The notes under the pieces: model-generated
Databases searched by the model: none
What the model was told of the DNA's origin: nothing
What the model saw: only the letters and a program-made list of their open reading frames with translations
Shown: in pieces, positions 1 through 6,954 of the stretch
Layout of the letters: each line of letters begins with the position of its first letter
Position numbering within the stretch: position 1 is the stretch's first letter
Assembly (NCBI GenBank): GCA_029937135.1
Contig: JAPYQX010000036.1
Coordinates: forward strand, 1 to 14,456
Source: Nitrospinota bacterium
Lineage (GTDB): Bacteria > UBA8248
Direction of reading: 5' to 3'
Length of the DNA: 14,456 nt
Position numbers and translations under genes: made by a program

Positions 1-232
1 GGATAACCCCCAGAAATTCACGGGGCGGCAAGCTAGTGCGCCATTCGGCCACGGCATTGAGAAACGGGGGCTGAGCAACCGGGCCAACGGGCTCAGTCAT
101 GTAAAACGACGATGCGGTGACAAATCGAAGGCCATCGACCGTTTTCAGATGGTTCACCGCCTCTTTGATTTGGCGCTCGGGCTCAATCTGGTTGGCGCCA
201 AAAGAGACGAATACGCGCGCCTCCCCTCTCAA
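1..232 (-). CDS. folK: FolK, 6-hydroxymethyl-dihydropterin pyrophosphokinase (N-terminal part, runs off left edge)
   Basis: This gene would transfer pyrophosphate from ATP to 6-hydroxymethyl-7,8-dihydropterin, a cytoplasmic step of folate synthesis. The visible 77 codons read as the N-terminal half of FolK: a first strand with FVSFGANQ in the place of the usual LGSNLG, a helix, then SSFYMTEPVG and QPPFLNAV, which match the family's conserved S-x-x-Y-x-T-x-P-x-G and QPxFLNAV. The usual Asp before QP is Ala here. I chose the TTG at 230-232 because it overlaps the dapL stop in a TTGA arrangement and falls just before the first beta strand; the next in-frame ATG is inside the SSFYMTEP motif and cannot be the start. 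It is last in the dapL-folK pair and probably translationally coupled. The C-terminal half lies outside the window. The family call is fairly sure. Confidence 0.85.
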   Translation of the reverse strand, partial: MRGEARVFVSFGANQIEPERQIKEAVNHLKTVDGLRFVTASSFYMTEPVGPVAQPPFLNAVAEWRTSLPPREFLGVI

Positions 233-1404
233 TACCCCGCCTTCTCCATACGGCCGAGGGCCTCACGAATACGCTCCTCGGAAACGGTCAGCGCCATTCG
301 GATAAAACCCTCTCCGGAGGGGCCAAAACCGTTGCCGGGTGTGGTCACCACACCACAGGTTTTTAGAAGGTGCGCTGTAAATTCAGCCGATGTGTAGCCC
401 TCGGGACAGGTAACCCAGACATAAAAAGTTGCTTTGGGGGTGTCAGCCTTAAGTCCGATTTTAGCGAGGCCCTCGAGAATTACATCACGCCGCCCTTGAT
501 AAGTCCTGCACATTTCATCGATACAACCCTGGTCGGCCTCAAGGGCGCATACCGCCGATTCCTGGACCGCTTGAAATACTCCCGAATCGACGTTCGTCTT
601 GATGGCTCCCAGCCCCGCGAGAACATCTGAATTTCCCACGGCAAAGGCGATTCGCCAGCCCGTCATGTTGTAGGTTTTAGAGAGTGAGTGAAATTCCACA
701 CCCACATCCTTCGCGCCCTTTGCGTTCAAGAAACTCACCGGGCGGTAGCCGTCGAAAGCCATTTCGGAGTAGGCGTTGTCGCTGCAAACGATAATTCCGT
801 GGCTGACGGCAAACTCCACCACCTCGTTGTAAAAATCCACGTCGGCACAGGCCGAAGTGGGGTTATTCGGATAGTTCAGGAACATGAGCTTGGCTTTCTC
901 GGCCACCTCCGAGGGAATCGCCCCCAAATCGGGGAGAAATCCCCGTTTCTCCTCAAGAGGCATGAAATGCACCTTGCCGTCGGCGAAATAGGTCCCGATT
1001 TCGTACACCGGGTAGGCCGGATCCGGCACGAGGACATAATCGCCCGGATTGATAAAAGCCAGCGGAATGTGGGCGATGCCCTCTTTTGAACCAATGAGGG
1101 AGAGCACCTCCGACCCCGGGTCGAGACTGACCCCGAAACGCTTTTCGTACCACCGGGCGCAGGCCTCCCGGAATGCTCCCATCCCCTCGTAGGAGGGATA
1201 CTGGTGATTCTGGGGGCGCCTGGCCGATGCGGAGAGTTCATCGATAATATGATCCGGCGTGGGGAGATCGGGGTCGCCGATGCCCAGGCTGATGATGTCC
1301 CAACCATCGTCCTGGGCCTCTTTCTTCATCTGGTCAATTTGGGCGAAAAGATAGGGGGGAAGGCGCTTCAGGCGGTCGGCCCGCTCGATTGCAATGGAAG
1401 ACAT
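229..1404 (-). CDS. dapL: LL-diaminopimelate aminotransferase (DapL)
   Basis: This is a 391-residue class I/II PLP-dependent aminotransferase. It converts tetrahydrodipicolinate and glutamate directly to LL-2,6-diaminopimelate, bypassing the succinylase or acetylase branch. Visible landmarks are the substrate-loop region GIGDPDLPTP (41-50), NYPNNPT (177-183), SDNAY (208-212) with the PLP-binding Asp, and SLSKTYNMTGWR (240-251) with the Schiff-base lysine K243. Full-length similarity is to the DapL type found in deltaproteobacteria and Nitrospira-like lineages rather than the plant type. A related aspartate or alanine aminotransferase is possible from the fold alone, but dapB, dapF and lysA on the same strand support DapL. 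The ATG has a good Shine-Dalgarno sequence (GAGGAG, 4 nt upstream). It overlaps folK by 4 nt. No convincing promoter hexamers were found upstream. Confidence 0.92.
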   Translation of the reverse strand: MSSIAIERADRLKRLPPYLFAQIDQMKKEAQDDGWDIISLGIGDPDLPTPDHIIDELSASARRPQNHQYPSYEGMGAFREACARWYEKRFGVSLDPGSEVLSLIGSKEGIAHIPLAFINPGDYVLVPDPAYPVYEIGTYFADGKVHFMPLEEKRGFLPDLGAIPSEVAEKAKLMFLNYPNNPTSACADVDFYNEVVEFAVSHGIIVCSDNAYSEMAFDGYRPVSFLNAKGAKDVGVEFHSLSKTYNMTGWRIAFAVGNSDVLAGLGAIKTNVDSGVFQAVQESAVCALEADQGCIDEMCRTYQGRRDVILEGLAKIGLKADTPKATFYVWVTCPEGYTSAEFTAHLLKTCGVVTTPGNGFGPSGEGFIRMALTVSEERIREALGRMEKAGY

Positions 1405-1828
1405 TAGACTCCTCAGGCTGAAAGAGAATGATACCGGGATTTCAGGAGATATATAACAAAGAACCCGAAAAATATCGATTTAGGTAGAGGAATTATCCTG
1501 CCGGCCCGCTTTCGGCAAGTAAAAACCCTATAAAACAAGGCGAAGCGCCATGGTATTGTCTAAAATAGATGATATTTACCCGGCGACTCATTGAATTTTA
1601 ATGTTTTATTCGATCCTAATAAATGCTACGCTTCGTCCGATATAGGGTAATAGTGATATGTAGTTCAAATTCAAGGAAGTGAAGTAGCCGGACAACACGG
1701 GGCCAGCCATTCGCCCAGATCATCCCTCCCGCCACCTTGAGGGCCGGGAAAATGATCGGCTGGGTTGTTCGAGGTGAGTTCTCATGTCGAGACCGCCGGG
1801 GAAGGGGGGGAAGCGAAAGGAGTAGCTA
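1405..1828. other. 424-nt divergent intergenic region between dapL and the response regulator
   Basis: The region is AT-rich at about 1440-1680 and GC-rich at 1690-1828, and should hold the promoters of dapL (leftward) and the response regulator (rightward). I tried sigma-70 hexamers on both strands and found no pair with acceptable spacing and match. The right part holds a nested inverted repeat (1692-1768) and a small upstream reading frame, listed separately. No larger gene is seen. Confidence 0.6.
1692..1768 (+). promoter_or_regulatory. Potential structured leader (nested inverted repeat) upstream of the response regulator
   Basis: The right arm at 1752-1768 is contiguous and pairs with a segmented left arm: ACAAC (1692-1696) with GTTGT (1764-1768), CCAGCC (1703-1708) with GGCTGG (1758-1763), and GATCAT (1718-1723) with ATGATC (1752-1757). 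Inside this, CCCTC (1724-1728) can pair with GAGGG (1739-1743). The left arm has two bulges of 6 and 9 nt. The predicted RNA would occlude GAGGG, the likely ribosome site of the small upstream frame at 1752. This is read by eye; no folding energy was calculated. Confidence 0.4.
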
Positions 1829-1829
1829 A
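1752..1829 (+). CDS. Possible 25-codon upstream ORF (leader peptide) ending on the response-regulator start
   Basis: An ATG at 1752 opens a 25-codon frame, beginning MIGWVVRGEF and rich in Arg, Gly and Ser towards its end. Its TAA stop (1827-1829) overlaps the ATG of the downstream gene in a TAATG junction. GAGGG (1739-1743) lies 8 nt before the ATG, a normal ribosome-site distance, and can be sequestered in the inverted repeat at 1692-1768. The stop/start overlap would allow translational coupling. Nothing in the peptide is recognisable, and a short frame of this length can occur by chance, so this is a weak call. Confidence 0.25.
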   Translation: MIGWVVRGEFSCRDRRGRGGSERSS

Positions 1830-2998
1830 TGGCAGCGCCGAACCTCCGTATTCTTCTCGTCGAAAACCAGGGTGAGTTGCGACGCACCTTCGTCGCTATG
1901 CTCAAGCGCATGGGCGCCGCCGCCGTAAACAATGCCCCGTGCGGCGAGGAAGCCCTGAAAACAATCTCCCAGACCCCTGTCGATTTTATCATCTCCGAGT
2001 GGAACCTCCCTGAAATGAGCGGGATGGACCTCCTCCGCAAGGTCAGAAAAAACCCCATCACATCGGGCATCCCCTTCATTATGCTCAGTAATCAGGGCCA
2101 GCTCAGTGAGGACGAGATAGCCGAATCATTGGATTACGACATAGATGGACACCTCCACAAACCCCTGAATTATAAAGATCTCGAATCTCAGGTCGAGGGA
2201 ATTCTGGAAAAGAGGGCGGATTTCATGGAAACTTCCGTTCGCCTGGCCCGGGCGGCCGCTTTCACCGATATCGGCGCGGCAAAGGAGGCCGAGATTGCCT
2301 CGGCCCAGGAAGCAAAACCCAAATCCTCCCGGGTTTGGTTCGAATCGGGCCAACTCTTCGAGGCCCTCGGCAACGATACGAAGGCCAAGAAAAGCTATGT
2401 ACAAGCCACCGCGGTTGACGAGGGTTGCGCCAAGGCCTACGAGCGTATGTCCAATATACTCAACAAGGAGGGGAAGCCCGACGAGGCCTTCAAACTCCTT
2501 CAAAAAGCGGTGAAACTCAGCCCCCGGAACCGTGATCGGCAGATGGAAATGACACGGCATCTCCTCGATACCGGAAACGAGGACGCCGCTCGCATCTCCC
2601 TCCACAAGGCGCTCGAATACGAAACAGACCCTGCCGCCCGGAGCGCCGCGGCCGCCGAATTTTTCATGGAATTCGGGCGCGCCGACCTCGCCGAGGCCGA
2701 GTACGCCTTCGCGCTCGAGGCCGACCCCGAAAACGTGCACTACTTCAACAGGCTTGGCCTCGCTTTCCGCCACCAGAAAAAGTTCAGAGAAACCATCGAA
2801 AACTACCGGAAAGCCAGCGCCATCGCCCCCGACGACGCAGTTATCTTCAACAACATGGCAATCGCCCTCGCCGAAAGCGGGGACTTCATCCAGGCCATCG
2901 GCTCTCTCCGGCGGGCGCTGGTTCTCCAACCCCGGTTTCCACAGGCCGAGCAGGCACTCAGAAACCCTCAGGTAAAAGCCGGACAAGTTCCGGCGTAG
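1829..2998 (+). CDS. Response-regulator receiver domain fused to TPR repeats; Glu at the phosphorylation site
   Basis: This is a 389-residue cytoplasmic protein. Residues about 6-128 form a CheY-like receiver. The acidic pair is E12-N13 instead of Asp-Asp, and the phospho-acceptor motif reads IISEWNLPEMSG with E57 where IISDWNMP is usual. The downstream Ser (MLSN) and Lys (HLHKPL) are kept. Residues about 165-380 are TPR-type helical repeats, clearest in the last two: 34-residue units of the N-x-x-G-x-A or N-x-M-A-x-A type with terminal pattern A-x-x-P. There is no DNA-binding or enzymatic output domain, so an adaptor or scaffold role is likely. The DNA at the key codon is GAG, so the substitution is unambiguous as sequenced. 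The start has an AAAGGAG site 6 nt upstream and overlaps the stop of a small upstream frame. The Glu may mimic a permanently phosphorylated state (inference). No cognate kinase is nearby. Confidence 0.88.
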   Translation: MAAPNLRILLVENQGELRRTFVAMLKRMGAAAVNNAPCGEEALKTISQTPVDFIISEWNLPEMSGMDLLRKVRKNPITSGIPFIMLSNQGQLSEDEIAESLDYDIDGHLHKPLNYKDLESQVEGILEKRADFMETSVRLARAAAFTDIGAAKEAEIASAQEAKPKSSRVWFESGQLFEALGNDTKAKKSYVQATAVDEGCAKAYERMSNILNKEGKPDEAFKLLQKAVKLSPRNRDRQMEMTRHLLDTGNEDAARISLHKALEYETDPAARSAAAAEFFMEFGRADLAEAEYAFALEADPENVHYFNRLGLAFRHQKKFRETIENYRKASAIAPDDAVIFNNMAIALAESGDFIQAIGSLRRALVLQPRFPQAEQALRNPQVKAGQVPA

Positions 2999-3002
2999 GT
3001 GG

Positions 3003-3021
3003 CCTAGCCCTGGAGGCTAGG
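3003..3021 (+). repeat. Perfect hairpin just after the response-regulator gene
   Basis: CCTAGCC (3003-3009) and GGCTAGG (3015-3021) form a 7-bp perfect inverted repeat with a 5-nt loop, starting 4 nt after the stop codon. No T-run follows, so it is not a classical terminator on its own; it could protect the mRNA 3' end or act with the following hairpins. Confidence 0.45.
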
Positions 3022-3091
3022 ACCCGGCCAAGGAGGGGCCCTCCGCCCCGATAGGTGAGACCGCCCCGGCAGGAGGCCGCTACCTCTCCTA

Positions 3092-3115
3092 CCGGGAGGG
3101 CGCTACCCCTCCCGG
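3092..3115 (+). terminator. GC-rich hairpin, possible terminator of the response-regulator transcript
   Basis: CCGGGAGGG (3092-3100) pairs perfectly with CCCTCCCGG (3107-3115) around the loop CGCTAC. The next bases, GGTGTAATCTTTT, give only an imperfect, delayed T-run, so termination is possible but not certain. A weaker, related hairpin lies immediately upstream at 3071-3090 and shares the CGCTAC loop sequence. Confidence 0.4.
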
Positions 3116-3246
3116 GGTGTAATCTTTTCCGCGCCTTATGGTACTATCGAGCCCGTTTATGGCTCCGCGCGGTCTCCCTTGAGCGACCGCCGGAAGTTGC
3201 TTCGCCCGCATCAATCTAAACACCATGTCTGGAGGGAACCGCTCCG

Positions 3247-4194
3247 ATGACCTTTGTCATCGCAGAACCATGCATCGCAACAAAAGATACGGCCTGCGTC
3301 GAAGTCTGCCCCGTTGATTGCATCAAGCAGGCCGAGGACGAATCGAGCGAAATGCTCTATATCGATCCCTCCGAATGTATCGACTGCGCCGCCTGCGTTC
3401 CCGCCTGCCCGGTGGACGCTATTTTCGCCGAGGCCGATTTACCGGGAAAATGGTCAAAATTCACCCAAATAAACGCCGATTTTTTCGCCTCGGGCGCAGG
3501 AGCGGTGGCGGCCCCGGCGGCGGGCGGCGGCAAAAGCGCGCCCCCGGCCAAGAAAAAAGAACCGGAGCCGGTGCCCCTCGTTGCCCTCGAGCTCAACCCG
3601 GAGGAAATCTACCAAACCCTCGCGGATTTACGTGGCGACCTCGCCGAACAGCGCCAGATGAGCGATGCCGATCTCAGAGCCCGCAAATCCCCGGCGCTGG
3701 TTGGCCTCGCCGCCGCCGCTGTCGTGATTTTCGCGTTCGCGATTTGGAACAACATCTCGAAGGTGACGAATTTTTCGCTCTACGCCCGGATCGGCGCTCT
3801 CGCCATTGCCGGGAAAAAACCGGATCTCTCCGGCAGCGAATACACGATTAACCGAAGGTTCGGTGGCAAGGAGTACCGGGTAAAAGTGTCCGACTCGATA
3901 TTCGGCGCCAGAACACTGACCCTCCAGGTTCCAACCAAACCCTTCGGGGAAAATATCTACCACCAGGATGAAAAATTCTTCGCCGCGAACCAAAACGAGA
4001 ACAGCCGGTTTTTTTATGTGTTTGTTGATAGAAAAAGCAACGGGACCCTCGATTCGGCCCTCAAGGTCAGGGAATTCTGGTCCAAGGGAAACACCTTCCT
4101 CGGCCGGTATCAAAAACCGCTGTCGCCGACCGATGAGCTTCAAAAAATATACAGGACTGAAGCCCAAAAGCTGGGCAAAAAACTGGGCCTATAA
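3247..4194 (+). CDS. 7Fe ferredoxin domain fused to a membrane anchor and an extracytoplasmic domain of unknown function
   Basis: This is a 315-residue protein in three parts. Residues 1-65 are a FdxA-type ferredoxin with eight cysteines: C9-x7-C17-x3-C21-P-x2-C25 and C44-x2-C47-x2-C50-x3-C54-P. C11 of eight-iron relatives is absent, which fits one 3Fe-4S plus one 4Fe-4S cluster. A linker follows (80-148), first Ala/Gly/Pro/Lys-rich, then a helix with many charges. One hydrophobic segment (149-167, preceded by RARK) is a likely transmembrane helix with the ferredoxin in the cytoplasm by the positive-inside rule. The last about 145 residues (170-315) would be periplasmic; I do not recognise this domain. 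Ordinary FdxA is about 80-110 residues, so this is a fusion. It may tether electron transfer to the membrane, but the partner is unknown. GGAGG lies 11 nt before the ATG. A short 14-bp tandem repeat spans the 3' end (4183-4210). Confidence 0.85.
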   Translation: MTFVIAEPCIATKDTACVEVCPVDCIKQAEDESSEMLYIDPSECIDCAACVPACPVDAIFAEADLPGKWSKFTQINADFFASGAGAVAAPAAGGGKSAPPAKKKEPEPVPLVALELNPEEIYQTLADLRGDLAEQRQMSDADLRARKSPALVGLAAAAVVIFAFAIWNNISKVTNFSLYARIGALAIAGKKPDLSGSEYTINRRFGGKEYRVKVSDSIFGARTLTLQVPTKPFGENIYHQDEKFFAANQNENSRFFYVFVDRKSNGTLDSALKVREFWSKGNTFLGRYQKPLSPTDELQKIYRTEAQKLGKKLGL

Positions 4195-4238
4195 ATCTGG
4201 GCCTTCAAATCTGGGACCCGGCCCATCCGCAACCTGTC

Positions 4239-4277
4239 AAAAAAATCCTGCCCGGCTCGGCCGGGCAGGATTTTTTT
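4239..4277. terminator. Strong bidirectional intrinsic terminator between convergent genes
   Basis: An 18-bp perfect inverted repeat has a 3-nt loop (TCG, 4257-4259). The core CCTGCCCGGC/GCCGGGCAGG is flanked by seven A on the left and seven T on the right, giving a U-tract on either strand. It serves the ferredoxin fusion (plus) and the cupin gene (minus), which converge here. Confidence 0.95.
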
Positions 4278-4358
4278 ACTCAAATACCGTCTTTGCCTAA
4301 AGTATCTGGAAATCTTTCCCTAAATCATCCGACAAACTTCACCCAAACCTTCCGGCAA

Positions 4359-4880
4359 TTAGAAATCAACCTTATCGGCCGCATCGGATTCGGGAAACGG
4401 ACCTTCCTTGATTTCGATTGCCTTGGTCCCCGGCTCGAGAAATTCAATCGAGTGCCCTTCGAACATCAGAATCAAGTCGCCCGGGTCAAGTTCCACATCC
4501 TTCACATGCTCACCTTCCTTGGTGTAGACGTTGATCCGCATCCTCCCCGAACGGCAGAGCATGATCTGGTGCCGTGTGGTGTTGGTCGGCCGCTCGGTGA
4601 CACGATGATAATGGGGCTTGACCACGGCCCCCGGATTGCGGTTGAGCATGATGATCTGAAGAGGATTTTCGTCCGCGGTCAGGTGGGCCTTGGTCTGCCG
4701 CTCGGCCTCCGGGTCGATATTCCCGTAGGCTTCGGCCAGGTGAGCTTTCTCCTCCTCAGTATCCAGATAGGGAGGAAATGCGCCGTAATCGTCGAAATCG
4801 TGACGGATGACCTGGGCCACCGTCCGCCCGTCCGGGCCTTTAATGTACTCCACGCCCTTGGTTTGAATTTCCTGCGACAT
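4359..4880 (-). CDS. Cupin-domain protein, function unknown
   Basis: This is a 173-residue, probably cytoplasmic protein; no signal peptide or membrane segment is seen. The C-terminal two thirds form a single cupin barrel. Motif 1 starts G84-x5-H90-x-H92-x3-E96, and motif 2 is P133-G-D-x6-G142-H143. H90, H92, E96 and H143 are the expected metal ligands. The stretch after E96 (RPTNTTRHQIMLCRSG) is about nine residues longer than the classical spacing to the motif-1 glycine. Residues 1-75 precede the barrel and are rich in acidic residues. Substrate and reaction cannot be read from sequence; cupins include dioxygenases, isomerases, epimerases and sugar-binding proteins. AAGGAG lies 7 nt before the ATG. 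It is probably a single-gene unit ending at the bidirectional terminator at 4239-4277. Confidence 0.8.
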   Translation of the reverse strand: MSQEIQTKGVEYIKGPDGRTVAQVIRHDFDDYGAFPPYLDTEEEKAHLAEAYGNIDPEAERQTKAHLTADENPLQIIMLNRNPGAVVKPHYHRVTERPTNTTRHQIMLCRSGRMRINVYTKEGEHVKDVELDPGDLILMFEGHSIEFLEPGTKAIEIKEGPFPESDAADKVDF

Positions 4881-4906
4881 GCTTCTCTCCTTGTTGGCAA
4901 TTCGCT

Positions 4907-4935
4907 TTGATACCGTAAAATTTTCGGCTGACCAA
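4907..4935 (-). promoter_or_regulatory. Possible sigma-70-like promoter of the cupin gene
   Basis: On the minus strand a TTGGTC (4935-4930) and a TATCAA (4912-4907) are separated by 17 bp, placing the start of transcription about 25 nt before the cupin ATG. Both hexamers match the sigma-70 consensus only in part. Confidence 0.3.
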
Positions 4936-5004
4936 AAATGAATCCGTACCGGACATCCGATTCTATGGAAATACTCCAGTCAAGTCACGCTTCGCCGCTC
5001 GAAC

Positions 5005-5877
5005 TCACACCATCGGGAGCGTCGGATCGCTGAGGCGGTAACGGCGTATCGCCGCCTCGGGGCTCGCGTTCGCATAACAATAAACACAGCCGTGCGGGCA
5101 GGTATCGTAGCCCCCGATATCCCTTGATGCCGCGCATCCGCACTCCTCGCGGGAGGGCCGGAGGGGGAGTTTGTCTTTCGACGGGGCGATCCGCCCGAGG
5201 AGTTCCGGATCGACGCAGCGCGCTTTCCCGGCCACCGCCCCGGTTAAATCGTCCTCACAACAGGCGAGCAGGTGAATCCCGTATCGCTCCCCGATTCCGG
5301 CCAGCTCCGAGGCCAACTCCCGGCGCTCCGCGAGGTCCGCCTCAAGGGGCTGAAACCGGCGCGGGAGCGCCGCCATGTTTCGCCTGACTTTTCCGTAAAG
5401 GTCCATGAAACTGAAAATACACTCCTTGGTCGCCCCCTCCAGGCGGCGGGCGACCCGCTCAAAATTGAATTTGTGAAAATCAGAATCCGTCTCCCGCGTC
5501 AGGACAACCGGATCGTAGCGCCAACGGACGCGCTCTGCCCCAATCCGCCCGGAGAGGCGGCGGAAAGTGTTGGCGGCCCGGTCCGGGGAGGGGTTGGATC
5601 GCTCCAGCTCCGGCGGATAGCCGTTGATGGTGTAAAGAAAATAAAAGGGAGTCCCCCGCTCCTCGAGGCTCCCAAAATTCGCCATCAAGGGAGCCGGGTT
5701 TCGCGTCCAGAAAACAAAGGCACGGACATCCTCGGGCGCCAGGGAAACCCGGTGAATTTTCCCGTTGAAGGGGTTCCGGTACTCGGCGAAATTTTCTTCG
5801 AGTCTTTTATAGAACCAGCGTGAATGGAAGGCGGGGATATCGGTGCGCCGGGAGATGGAAATGACAATGGGCTTCAT
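5005..5877 (-). CDS. DUF1848 family protein with a C-terminal radical-SAM-like cysteine cluster
   Basis: This is a 290-residue protein whose whole length matches DUF1848. It has the N-terminal ISxSRRTDIPAFHSRWF block (7-22), then NPFNGKIHRVSLAPEDVRAFVFWTRNPAP, and near the C-terminus CGCAASRDIGGYDTCPHGCVYCYANASP. The final cluster C260-x3-C264-x2-C267 has the spacing that binds a 4Fe-4S cluster and S-adenosylmethionine in radical SAM enzymes, but it sits at the C-terminal end rather than in the first strand. C246 and C248 lie just before it. The family has no established reaction that I know of, so I give none. The ATG is preceded by GGAGG about 10 nt upstream. It lies 58 nt downstream of dapB on the same strand and may be cotranscribed with it. 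Confidence 0.85.
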   Translation of the reverse strand: MKPIVISISRRTDIPAFHSRWFYKRLEENFAEYRNPFNGKIHRVSLAPEDVRAFVFWTRNPAPLMANFGSLEERGTPFYFLYTINGYPPELERSNPSPDRAANTFRRLSGRIGAERVRWRYDPVVLTRETDSDFHKFNFERVARRLEGATKECIFSFMDLYGKVRRNMAALPRRFQPLEADLAERRELASELAGIGERYGIHLLACCEDDLTGAVAGKARCVDPELLGRIAPSKDKLPLRPSREECGCAASRDIGGYDTCPHGCVYCYANASPEAAIRRYRLSDPTLPMV

Positions 5878-5935
5878 GATGAAGCAGCCTCCGCCGCCCC
5901 TCCAGCGAGCGAGGATTAGCGAGCGAGAACCTTTT

Positions 5936-6733
5936 CTAGAGCCCGAGAACGTCGCTCATGTCATAGACGCCAGGCTTTTTCCCGGCTACCCAGCGCGTCG
6001 CTCGAACGGCGCCCGAGGCAAAATTATCGCGCGTCGTCGCCCGGTGGGTGATCTCGATTCTCTCGCCCTGCCCGAAGAAATAAACCGTGTGCTCGCCCGC
6101 CACATCTCCCCCGCGAAGGGTCTGCATCCCGATGGCGCCCGGAGGACGCTTGCCGGTCTCCCCTTCCCTGTGGAATACCGCGTCGCCGGGATAGTCGCGG
6201 CCCAGCGTGCGCGCGAGGATCTCGCCCATCCGGACGGCGGTGCCCGAGGGGGCGTCGATTTTCTGGTTGTGATGAATCTCCATGACTTCAACGTCATAGC
6301 CCTCGCCCAGAAGGCGGGCGGCCTCCTCGATCAGGCGGAAAGCCACGTTGACCCCCACACTCATGTTAGGAGCATGTACGCAGGGGATCGTCCTTGCGAT
6401 ATCCGAAAGTTCGCCGCGCTGGGCCTCTGAGAAGCCGGTGGTCCCGATGACGATGCCCATCCCCTTTTCAGCCGCGAGGCGGGCGTGCGAGAGGCTGGCC
6501 TCTGGAATCGCGAAAGAGATGACGACATCTCCCTCGAGGGAGGCGCTGTCAGAGGTAAGAACCACCCCCAGGGGCCCCGCCCCGGCGCCTTGGCCGGCAT
6601 CCTCCCCGAGGCCCGGGAAGTCTGCACGCTCCAGTGCGCCCGAGAGGGTCAAATCCTCCGCGGCCGCGATCTGGGCGATAATTCGGCCACCCATCCGTCC
6701 GCCGGCTCCCGCCACCACCACTCGTATCGCCAA
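5936..6733 (-). CDS. dapB: 4-hydroxy-tetrahydrodipicolinate reductase (DapB)
   Basis: This 265-residue NAD(P)H-dependent cytoplasmic reductase makes tetrahydrodipicolinate, the direct substrate of DapL. The N-terminal Rossmann motif is GAGGRMG (9-15). The catalytic region reads EIHHNQKIDAPSGTA (152-166), with H154/H155 and K158 in the positions of the family's catalytic His and Lys. GTTGF (97-101) and APNMSVGVN (121-129) are also typical. Length is normal. The start is TTG at 6731-6733, 9 nt after GGGG of an AGAGGGG site; no ATG lies nearby and the residues right after TTG begin the first beta strand, so the start is well fixed. It stands alone rather than beside dapA or dapL, facing divergently from the sigma-factor operon. 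Confidence 0.95.
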   Translation of the reverse strand: MAIRVVVAGAGGRMGGRIIAQIAAAEDLTLSGALERADFPGLGEDAGQGAGAGPLGVVLTSDSASLEGDVVISFAIPEASLSHARLAAEKGMGIVIGTTGFSEAQRGELSDIARTIPCVHAPNMSVGVNVAFRLIEEAARLLGEGYDVEVMEIHHNQKIDAPSGTAVRMGEILARTLGRDYPGDAVFHREGETGKRPPGAIGMQTLRGGDVAGEHTVYFFGQGERIEITHRATTRDNFASGAVRATRWVAGKKPGVYDMSDVLGL

Positions 6734-6954
6734 GGCTCTAATCCCCTCTGAAACGAATAAGGCATTTCAAATTCAGGTATCAATATACACTTATTCAGCA
6801 GGTTACAAGCCCCGCCGGGAAGTCCCCGCCACCCGTATTCCATGCGGCGGCTTGAGTGATCGAATGATAAATTTGCCGAACCCGGAGCGGCCGGGCGGTT
6901 GGGTAACCGACAGCCGTTTCTCAGATATCGTTCTTATTATCAATATGTTAGAAT

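Noticed and set aside
1591..1622. Sigma-70 promoter TTGAAT...TAATAA for the response regulator
   Set aside because: The spacer is 20 bp, outside the usual range, and no better pair was found.
2126..2986. Minus-strand reading frame (286 codons) opposite the response regulator
   Set aside because: The plus strand has clear receiver and TPR domains and a good ribosome site; the antisense frame has no domain or start signal.
4293..4910. Plus-strand reading frame (205 codons) opposite the cupin gene
   Set aside because: The minus strand carries cupin motifs and a strong ribosome site; the plus frame starts right after a strong terminator without signals.
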